Positions 1 to 4,534 of a DNA stretch of 7,608 bases are shown piece after piece. This stretch comes from Ktedonobacterales bacterium (GTDB taxonomy: Bacteria; Chloroflexota; Ktedonobacteria; Ktedonobacterales; JACDGC01): the NCBI GenBank assembly GCA_013815535.1, contig JACDGC010000159.1, positions 1-7,608 on the forward strand, read 5' to 3'. Under the pieces are notes generated by a model. The model was given only the letters and a program-made list of their open reading frames with translations, was not told the DNA's origin and made no database searches. Position 1 is the stretch's first letter, and the number at the start of each line of letters is the position of its first letter. The translations under genes were made by a program, and so were the position numbers.

Positions 1-1083
1 ACGCTAGACCGGGCGATGGCCATTGCGCCGCTGGATGACCCTGCGACGCACCTGGACCTGCTCGCCGAGCAATTTGCCATCCACTACCACAATCATGCGT
101 ATGATGCGGCCCTCAGCACTGCTACAGAGGCCCTGCGGCTGGCCCCCAAGGATGCAGAATGGCAAGCGCGCCGGACCCAAGCGCAGGATGCCATCAACGC
201 TGCTGAGCGTGTTCGCCAGCAGCAAGCCGAGGCTGAGCGCCGTGCCCGCGAGGAAGAAGCGCGCCGCCAAGAAGCCGCCCGCAAGGCCGAAGAACAGGCG
301 CGGCAGGAGAAGCTGCTCCCGCCGCGCCTCCGTACCTTTGGCTTCGCCTCGCTGCTAGGGAAAGCGGTGATCGTACCACCCACCGTCGCTGTACCTACTG
401 CCACCTTCGCCATGGGTGGTGATAAGGACTCGTTCTATGGTACCAGCCGCGCGACGGTGGCCCTGCCGGCTTTTCGGATGGGCACCTACCCCGTCACTGT
501 GGCAGAGTACGCCTGTGCTGTGGCAGCGAAAGCGGTGCCTGAGCCTGAGAATAAATATAGTGTTTCTTGGCAACAGCAACAGGCCAAGCCTGACCATCCG
601 GTGGTGAATGTCTCATGGCTGAATGTGGTCGCCTATGCCGCGTGGCTGAGCCAGCAAACGGGACAAAAATGGCGGCTGCCCACCGAAGCGGAATGGGAAT
701 ATGCTGCGCGTGGCACCGATGGGCGCTTTTACCCCTGGGGGAGCCAATGGGATAAAAATCGTGCCAATACCAACGATAGTGGCCCGCAAACGACGACACC
801 CGTGGGGGCGTATGCCGACAAGGGCGACGCCAGCCCCTTTGGCACGCATGACCAGTCGGGCAATGTGTGGGAATGGACCAGCAGCCTCTGGCGTGAAGAC
901 AAGCCCTACGACGCGAGTGCTGAGAAAGATGCTGATACAACATCACCGCGCGTGCTGCGTGGCGGTTCGTGGGACTACGTTTCCCAGAACGCGCGCGTGG
1001 CCTCGCGCATCAGGTACGCTCCGGCGTACCTCGACCTCATCGTTGGCGCTCGTCTGCTCTTGGTTGCGGGGCTGGTGCAGTAA
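1..1083 (+). CDS. DGR target protein: TPR-like/coiled-coil plus FGE-sulfatase (C-type-lectin-like) variable domain, probably 5'-partial
   Basis: The frame is open to the left edge. The first ATG is at 16 (355 aa from there) but has no Shine-Dalgarno before it, so the true start is probably outside the window. Numbering from that ATG: residues 13-62 look like a TPR-type helical hairpin (Y..A L....AL.L.P.). Residues 62-100 are a charged E/R/A/Q-rich coiled coil. Residues 120-355 are an FGE-sulfatase domain (FAMGG at 131-135, PVTVAEYA, the RLPTEAEWEYAARG motif at 220-233, WGS, SGNVWEW at 281-287, RVLRGGSW at 312-319). The catalytic cysteines that true formylglycine-generating enzymes carry just after RGGS are absent (DYVSQNARVAS instead). 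This is therefore a binding scaffold and not a sulfatase-activating enzyme, as usual for DGR targets of this fold. The variable residues are D320, Y321, V322, I332, Y334, A335, A337, Y338, D340, L341, I342, L353 and V354. No signal peptide or membrane segment is visible, so it is probably cytoplasmic unless the missing N-terminus supplies one. Confidence 0.93.
   Translation, partial: TLDRAMAIAPLDDPATHLDLLAEQFAIHYHNHAYDAALSTATEALRLAPKDAEWQARRTQAQDAINAAERVRQQQAEAERRAREEEARRQEAARKAEEQARQEKLLPPRLRTFGFASLLGKAVIVPPTVAVPTATFAMGGDKDSFYGTSRATVALPAFRMGTYPVTVAEYACAVAAKAVPEPENKYSVSWQQQQAKPDHPVVNVSWLNVVAYAAWLSQQTGQKWRLPTEAEWEYAARGTDGRFYPWGSQWDKNRANTNDSGPQTTTPVGAYADKGDASPFGTHDQSGNVWEWTSSLWREDKPYDASAEKDADTTSPRVLRGGSWDYVSQNARVASRIRYAPAYLDLIVGARLLLVAGLVQ
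950..1077 (+). repeat. DGR variable region (VR)
   Basis: This is the copy of the template repeat at 2810-2937, with 114 of 128 positions identical. The differences are at 973, 976, 980, 1010, 1015, 1018, 1024, 1027, 1033, 1036, 1037, 1040, 1072 and 1075. In each case TR has A and VR has another base (5 A to G, 7 A to T, 2 A to C). None of the 103 non-A template positions differs. The repeat encodes the last ~43 residues of the target and ends one codon before its stop. From 1041 to 1071 the sequence is identical in both copies and contains no adenine. This GC-rich tract is the likely initiation-of-mutagenic-homing (IMH) segment. Just past 1077 the similarity ends (1078, 1080 and 1081 differ). 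Confidence 0.96.
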
Positions 1084-1099
1084 GCAAAGAATCTTGCTT
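1082..1099 (+). other. Small hairpin at the VR 3' edge
   Basis: AAGCAA (1082-1087) and TTGCTT (1094-1099) form a perfect 6-bp inverted repeat with a 6-nt loop, starting in the target stop codon. It is followed by tandem CTTG units (1093-1104). Its closeness to the VR end resembles the spacing of the hairpin in the Bordetella phage DGR, but the stem is AT-rich and short and could arise by chance. Confidence 0.35.
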
Positions 1100-1119
1100 G
1101 CTTGCTTTCTTTAACCTCA

Positions 1120-1160
1120 CCAGACCAGCATCTTAGCTATGGGCTAGCATGCTGGTCTGG
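1120..1160 (+). other. Strong inverted repeat (cruciform candidate) downstream of VR
   Basis: CCAGACCAGCAT (1120-1131) and ATGCTGGTCTGG (1149-1160) form a perfect 12-bp stem. Inside it, TAGC (1134-1137) and GCTA (1143-1146) can add 4 bp around a 5-nt loop. It lies 36 nt after the target stop and 42-48 nt after the VR. No T-run follows, so it does not look like an intrinsic terminator. In characterised DGRs a hairpin or cruciform just downstream of the VR promotes retrohoming by marking the recipient site, and this is the natural candidate here. The rest of the 252-nt gap before the RT gene shows no gene and no clear promoter. Confidence 0.75.
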
Positions 1161-1335
1161 CGTCAGCCTTCGCGTGCAGCGCGATCACGATTTTTTGATT
1201 TTCACAGGTGCTCGTCGATCTCAGATGGATTGGTTTGATTGGGGTGTTCCCCTCTATTTCTAGTATACTCGGCCCACCAAATGCTCTAGCGAAATATATG
1301 CTCATGGATGTTGCATCAACCAAGGTGGTACCTAC

Positions 1336-2394
1336 ATGGAAGCCAGCCCGCTCTTTGCCCAACTCTGCTCATTTGAAAACCTCTTGCATGCGTCACGCAA
1401 GGCGGCGCGGGGTAAGCGCTCGCGCCATGATGTCGCCGATTTTGAATATGACTTAGAAGGCTGGTTGCTGAGATTGAGTCGGCAGTTGCAGAGCCGCACC
1501 TATCAGCCAGGGAGCTATCGGCGCTTCTCTTTTTGCGACCCCAAGCCGCGTGCGATCTCGGCAGCGCCCTTCCCCGACCGGGTGGTGCATCATGCCCTTT
1601 GCAACGTCATCGAACCGATCTTCGAGCGCCGCTTCATCGCAGATTCCTATGCCAATAGGGCGGGGCGTGGCATCCATCAGGCGCTAGACCGCTGCACGCA
1701 GTTCGCGCGGCGCTATCGCTATGTGCTGCGCTGCGATATTGTCCAGTTCTTCCCCTCTATCGATCTCATCATTTTGCGGCGCATTTTGGCGCGCACCATC
1801 CGCGACGATGCGGTGCTCTGGCTGTGTGACCAGATCATCGCGGGCGGCGCGCACGAGCTTACCAAACAGTACGACCTTGTGCTCTTTCCTGATGATGACT
1901 TGTTCTCTGCCTCCTCGCGGCCACGCGGTTTGCCTATCGGTAATCAAACCTCCCAGTTCTGGGCGAATTGTTACATGAATGTGCTGGATCAATTCGTCAA
2001 GAGTGATCTGCGCTGCCCGGCGTATCTGCGCTATGTCGATGACTTCCTCCTTTTTGGCGATGATAAAGCTGAGCTACATCATTGGAAGAAGGCGATCATC
2101 GCCTTTTTGGCCTCACATTTGCGCCTCATCCTGCATGAGCGTGAATGCGTCGTCGCTCCAGTGGTAACGGGTATCCCGTTCTTGGGTTTTCAGGTGTTTC
2201 CGACCCATCGACGCTTGCGACGGCGCAATGGTGTTGCCTTCGCACGCCGCATGCGCGTCATGGGGAGCGCCTGGCAACGCGGCGATATGACCTTGGATGC
2301 GCTCACGGCTCGTGTTCGCGGTTGGGTGGCGCATGTCGCCCATGGCGATACGTGGCACCTGCGGCGCTCCCTTTTCACGGCAAGGATGACATGA
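1336..2394 (+). CDS. DGR reverse transcriptase
   Basis: The 352-aa product is a retron/group-II-like reverse transcriptase of the DGR class, which copies TR RNA into cDNA with frequent misincorporation opposite template adenines. Visible motifs in order: DPKPRAISAAPFPDRVVHHAL (RT1/RT2 region, 68-88), SYANRAGRGIHQA (104-116, RT2a), CDIVQFFPSID (133-143, catalytic D134), GLPIGNQTSQ (198-207, motif 4, the I/LGxxxSQ form typical of DGR RTs and unlike retroviral QG), YVDD (233-236, catalytic D235 and D236), and a GFQVF stretch at 284-288. All three catalytic aspartates are present and there are no frame breaks, so it looks functional. There is no endonuclease or maturase domain, as expected at this length. 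The start at 1336 has a good ribosome-binding site (AAGGTGG at 1322-1328, 7-nt spacer). The stop overlaps the avd start by 4 bp. Confidence 0.96.
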   Translation: MEASPLFAQLCSFENLLHASRKAARGKRSRHDVADFEYDLEGWLLRLSRQLQSRTYQPGSYRRFSFCDPKPRAISAAPFPDRVVHHALCNVIEPIFERRFIADSYANRAGRGIHQALDRCTQFARRYRYVLRCDIVQFFPSIDLIILRRILARTIRDDAVLWLCDQIIAGGAHELTKQYDLVLFPDDDLFSASSRPRGLPIGNQTSQFWANCYMNVLDQFVKSDLRCPAYLRYVDDFLLFGDDKAELHHWKKAIIAFLASHLRLILHERECVVAPVVTGIPFLGFQVFPTHRRLRRRNGVAFARRMRVMGSAWQRGDMTLDALTARVRGWVAHVAHGDTWHLRRSLFTARMT

Positions 2395-2768
2395 TGCGCG
2401 AATCGCCGCTTTTTGTGAAGCTATTTGCCTTCGTCACGTGGGTAATCCCTCTGACGACCAAGTTCCCCCGCGCGCAACGATTTGTTGTGGCCGAGGCACT
2501 GCAACGGGTCACGCTGGCGACACATGAGGCGGCGATTCGTGCGGGACACGCCAAAGAGGCGGCAATCATTGCTACCTCTTTGGATGATGTCGCGCTCAAC
2601 CTTGCCCTCACCCGCTTTTACGTGCGTTTGGCGCACCAACTCGCGCTCATCACGGTTCAGCAATACGAGTATGCTTCGCAGAGCTTGACTGAGGTAGGGC
2701 GGCTGTTGGAAGCCTGGCGACGGGTAAATGCGACAAAACAGGCAGTCTCCGGTGGGGCAACAGCGTGA
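2391..2768 (+). CDS. avd: Avd-like DGR accessory variability determinant (four-helix-bundle protein)
   Basis: The product is 125 aa. Avd proteins form positively charged pentameric barrels that bind the RT and the TR-derived RNA and are needed for cDNA synthesis and mutagenic homing. The family hallmarks are here: a short N-terminal helix leading into KFPRAQRF (24-31), then long amphipathic helices (about 31-52, 53-85, 85-114) consistent with a four-helix bundle. The start is ATG at 2391, forming an ATGA overlap with the RT stop (translational coupling), with AAGGA just upstream at 2382-2386. ATG 2394 is an alternative one codon later. The same frame is open further upstream inside the RT gene, but that part is not family-like. 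It is the last protein-coding gene of the cassette, 41 nt before TR. Confidence 0.9.
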   Translation: MMRESPLFVKLFAFVTWVIPLTTKFPRAQRFVVAEALQRVTLATHEAAIRAGHAKEAAIIATSLDDVALNLALTRFYVRLAHQLALITVQQYEYASQSLTEVGRLLEAWRRVNATKQAVSGGATA

Positions 2769-2809
2769 TCACCTGTGCCTGCATGCGGTGCTGTGGGGCC
2801 AACCGAGAT

Positions 2810-2937
2810 GCGTGCTGCGTGGCGGTTCGTGGAACAACGATTCCCAGAACGCGCGCGTGGCCTCGCGCAACAGGAACACTCCGACGAACCTCAACAACAA
2901 CGTTGGCGCTCGTCTGCTCTTGGTTGCGGGGATGATG
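2810..2937 (+). repeat. DGR template repeat (TR)
   Basis: This is the donor copy for the VR at 950-1077. It contains 25 adenines, of which 14 are substituted in VR, and no other base is substituted. Read in the VR frame, it carries nine AAC codons (at 2833, 2836, 2848, 2869, 2875, 2887, 2893, 2896 and 2899), and eight of these are altered in VR. Every adenine-containing codon (AAC, GAT, CAG, AGG, ACT, ACG, ATG) is of a kind in which A-substitution cannot give a stop codon. The segment is expected to be transcribed as part of a noncoding template RNA. It lies downstream of avd, so it could be read from the RT-avd transcript or from its own promoter; no convincing promoter is visible directly before it. 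Confidence 0.95.
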
Positions 2938-3081
2938 GATAAATGCTGGCCAGTAAACCGACGCATGCCTTTGGGTCATGATCGGCGCGGTCAAGTGCTT
3001 TATGCACCAGTGCGGTTGTGCCCCCGCTGAGGTCCCATCGCCGCCTCATGATCGGCAGTGGGCCAGCGAAATAGAGAAAAT

Positions 3082-3128
3082 GTGCGCTTCGGGCGGCAGA
3101 CCTCCGGGTTGGGCCGTCGGGGGCGCAT
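3082..3128 (+). ncRNA. Stacked stem-loop candidate downstream of TR
   Basis: Nested pairing is possible. The outer stem is GTGCGC (3082-3087) with GCGCAT (3123-3128; one G-U pair). The middle stem is GGCGGC (3092-3097) with GCCGTC (3113-3118; one G-U pair). The apical stem is ACC (3100-3102) with GGT (3107-3109) around a 4-nt loop. There is no T-run after it, so a terminator role is unlikely. It lies 145-190 nt after TR, within reach of a DGR template RNA spacer. The region is GC-rich, so chance pairing is possible. Confidence 0.3.
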
Positions 3129-3190
3129 CACTATGTTGATTATAAAGTTGCTCTGACGTTTATATCCCTCGCAGACCATCATTTGCTGAA

Positions 3191-3220
3191 TTGTTCTTTT
3201 TCGACAGATTGGGATACAAT
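3191..3220 (+). promoter_or_regulatory. Putative sigma-70 promoter for the toxin-antitoxin-like pair
   Basis: A TTGTTC -35-like hexamer (3191-3196) and a TACAAT -10-like hexamer (3215-3220) are separated by 18 nt. The -10 matches consensus at 5 of 6 positions and the -35 at 3 of 6. It is upstream of the gene starting at 3345. This is a pattern match only. Confidence 0.35.
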
Positions 3221-3252
3221 GACTTCTCAAAGAGACGGTATCTCAACGATGC

Positions 3253-3290
3253 GGCAAACGTTCTCTGCGCTGGCATGCTTGCCGTTTGCC
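3253..3290 (+). repeat. 8-bp inverted repeat in the leader of the toxin-like gene
   Basis: GGCAAACG (3253-3260) and CGTTTGCC (3283-3290) are perfect inverted copies with 22 nt between them. A smaller alternative hairpin GGCA/TGCC (3272-3275/3280-3283) lies inside. Placed between the putative promoter and the gene, it could be an operator for an autoregulating antitoxin or a leader hairpin. Confidence 0.35.
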
Positions 3291-3344
3291 ATAGCTACGT
3301 ACTGATGGCCTTGCTCAAAAGGAAGGGGAGGAAACTTAGCAACA

Positions 3345-3635
3345 ATGCCATATTATACTTCTCTTCCAACCTTCGACAGAGAATTCAAAAAGTTGAATGC
3401 AGAAGAAAAGCTCGCTTTCATGGCGGCGGTACGGAAATTGATACAATCGTTAAACTCAGGCCAGGGTATCCCAGGATTACCCTTGATCCGCAAACTTTCA
3501 GGGTATAATCTGTATGAGTTGAGATGGGCAGCGGATGGAAGGGCAACATTTGAGTATGTCGATGATCCGGTTCTGCAAGCAAATAAGGTAATCTGGCGTC
3601 GGGTGGGCGGCCATAGCGTGCTTAATAATCCGTAG
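3345..3635 (+). CDS. RelE/ParE-superfamily toxin-like protein
   Basis: The product is 96 aa, a typical length for RelE/ParE/HigB-fold toxins, most of which are ribosome-dependent mRNA interferases. The layout fits: an N-terminal strand and helix (FDREFKKLNAEEKLAFMAAVRKL, about 10-32), a G-x-P-L-KLSG turn (42-53), the YELRWAADGRATFEYV strands (57-72), then a strand with IWRRVGGH (83-90) where family members often end in an H-containing strand. The N-terminal residue pattern and the LYELR motif are the best evidence; no catalytic residues can be assigned with confidence. The GGAGG-type ribosome-binding site at 3327-3331 is somewhat far (13 nt). The gene is followed after 12 nt by a small partner gene, so the order is toxin first, as in higBA-type modules. 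An alternative is a degenerate RelE-fold protein without toxicity. Confidence 0.7.
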   Translation: MPYYTSLPTFDREFKKLNAEEKLAFMAAVRKLIQSLNSGQGIPGLPLIRKLSGYNLYELRWAADGRATFEYVDDPVLQANKVIWRRVGGHSVLNNP

Positions 3636-3647
3636 AGGAGAAAGACG

Positions 3648-3839
3648 ATGCAAGAGACAATTACGATAACGACTGAGACAAAGACGGATCTCGAGTTTTT
3701 GGCTCAGCAATCCCAGATGAGTACTGAAGAATATCTTAGGATGCTTGTTGAGCAAGCCATGAACAAGCCAAGCAATCCCCCCATGACAGGCGATGAATTC
3801 ATGAAGTTTTTAGAGGATCTGGCGCAAGAAGACGTTTAG
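3648..3839 (+). CDS. Small antitoxin-like protein
   Basis: The product is 63 aa, very acidic in its C-terminal half (TGDEFMKFLEDLAQEDV, 47-63). The N-terminus (ETITITTETKTDLEFLAQQSQMSTEEYLRMLVEQAM, roughly 3-38) reads as a strand followed by two helices, the pattern of a short ribbon-helix-helix DNA-binding domain. A clear Shine-Dalgarno AGGAG (3636-3640) lies 7 nt before the ATG and overlaps the end of the toxin-like gene region, so the two are co-transcribed and probably co-regulated. The acidic tail would be the natural toxin-neutralising part. The assignment rests mainly on context; no specific antitoxin family is recognised. Confidence 0.6.
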   Translation: MQETITITTETKTDLEFLAQQSQMSTEEYLRMLVEQAMNKPSNPPMTGDEFMKFLEDLAQEDV

Positions 3840-3858
3840 CGATTATTCAGATAGAGTA

Positions 3859-3887
3859 TTTGAGGCCGCATTCTGCCTCGTCTCAAA
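3859..3887. terminator. Possible bidirectional hairpin between convergent genes
   Basis: TTTGAG (3859-3864) and CTCAAA (3882-3887) are inverted, and GAGGC (3862-3866) and GCCTC (3875-3879) give an alternative inner stem. It lies between the ends of the antitoxin-like gene and the convergent flavoprotein gene, where a shared terminator would be expected. There is no long T-run on either side, so it is a weak candidate. Confidence 0.3.
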
Positions 3888-3907
3888 GTGGCATTACGAA
3901 TAATCTT

Positions 3908-4531
3908 TTATCTTTTGGCATAGCTTGCTGCTAATTGTGTTCGTATCCTTTGATACATGCTTTTAAATTCTGCATATCCTTCTTCAAGGAGGGATATCTT
4001 TTGTTTGTCTCCTCGCTCATATTTTCGATCAAGTGCTTCGAGAATATTCGCCCAAGGAATAATCTTAGGGGCGTGATAATTGATCGGGTCGTAAAGTATT
4101 TCTACTCCGGCTCTTCTGAGGATGCGTAGGCTTTTCTTGAATTGCGGATGATTGGCATATGCATGAGTTATGCAAGGAGCCATTATGAGCGGGATTTTCA
4201 ATCCCAGTGCTTTTGTTAATTGACCTAAAGCAAGAGTATCGTTGATGCCTAGTGCTAGTTTATTGATGGTATTGAAGGTGGCTGGAGCAGTTACTACTGC
4301 ATCAGCCTTTGGAAGCTCATCTGGTTCGCCGAAACGTTTGAATTCTGCCCTAACTGGATAGCCAGAAATATTTCTGATGTGTACTTCATCAAGAAATCCC
4401 ATGGCATTAGGTGTAGCAATGACACAGACATCCCAACCGCCATGCTGTGCGGCAGTTATAAACGATTCGATCTGCTGTGTTGGTGGGGCGGCACAAACAA
4501 TGTGATAGAGCACCTTAGACTTTCCATCCAT
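3908..4531 (-). CDS. HFCD-superfamily flavoprotein (pantothenoylcysteine-decarboxylase-like fold)
   Basis: The product is 207 aa. It has the homo-oligomeric flavin-containing Cys decarboxylase fold: a first strand and turn (VLYHIVCAAPPTQQIESF, 7-24), WDVCVIATPNAMGF (33-46), the flavin-binding signature ADAVVTAPATFNTINKLALG (76-95), and the PLIMAPCITHAYANHP segment (114-129) followed by L.R.GVEILYD (138-148). The active-site His that decarboxylases of this family have shortly before the APAT motif is not seen (the stretch reads RFGEPDELPKADA), nor is a clear substrate-recognition Cys loop. It may therefore be a flavin-binding protein with another reaction. The ATG lies 3 nt after the stop of the upstream regulator gene, so the two form an operon. 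A role in CoA synthesis is unlikely, because the partner coaBC-type synthetase domain is missing. Cytoplasmic. Confidence 0.85.
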   Translation of the reverse strand: MDGKSKVLYHIVCAAPPTQQIESFITAAQHGGWDVCVIATPNAMGFLDEVHIRNISGYPVRAEFKRFGEPDELPKADAVVTAPATFNTINKLALGINDTLALGQLTKALGLKIPLIMAPCITHAYANHPQFKKSLRILRRAGVEILYDPINYHAPKIIPWANILEALDRKYERGDKQKISLLEEGYAEFKSMYQRIRTQLAASYAKR

Positions 4532-4534
4532 TTT

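Larger units (their letters stand above)
950..2937 (+). mobile_element. Diversity-generating retroelement cassette (VR to TR)
   Basis: All core parts of a DGR are present on one strand. They are a variable region at the 3' end of a target gene, an inverted repeat downstream of it, a reverse transcriptase, an Avd-like accessory gene, and a template repeat. VR and TR differ at 14 of 128 positions, and every difference is at a TR adenine, so the RT is likely to have been active in the recent past. The order is target-VR, RT, avd, TR, whereas the well-studied Bordetella phage element has target, avd, TR, RT. DGRs do not move like transposons: information is copied one way from TR to VR and TR stays unchanged. 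No phage structural genes are visible around it, so it looks chromosomal or plasmid-borne, but the window is too short to be certain. Confidence 0.95.
2938..3344 (+). other. Noncoding region after TR (possible DGR RNA spacer, then TA leader)
   Basis: About 400 nt without a credible gene; the open frames here on both strands match no family I recognise and have no ribosome-binding sites. In the Bordetella phage DGR the segment immediately 3' of TR is a structured spacer in the template RNA that binds RT-Avd and primes cDNA synthesis. The first ~200 nt here could serve that role, since no gene starts there. An 11-nt direct repeat TCATGATCGGC occurs at 2976-2986 and 3046-3056. The right-hand part contains a putative promoter and an inverted repeat upstream of the toxin-like gene. 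Confidence 0.45.

Noticed and set aside
16..1083. Functional formylglycine-generating enzyme
   Set aside because: Catalytic cysteines after the RGGS motif are absent and this segment is the hypervariable region of a DGR.
1120..1160. Inverted repeat as terminator of the target gene
   Set aside because: No T-run follows the stem; position relative to the VR fits a homing hairpin better.
1235..1269. TTGATT...TATACT as a promoter for the RT gene
   Set aside because: The spacing is 23 nt, too long for a sigma-70 promoter; TAGTAT at 1261 gives 20 nt, still poor.
2728..3030. Open frame through TR that would encode an Asn-rich copy of the VR peptide
   Set aside because: It starts inside avd, has no ribosome-binding site, and is open because TR is a copy of coding sequence; TR acts as an RNA template and not as a protein.
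3191..3508. 105-codon + strand open frame overlapping the toxin-like gene
   Set aside because: No recognisable family; it starts inside the putative promoter and overlaps the better supported RelE-like frame.
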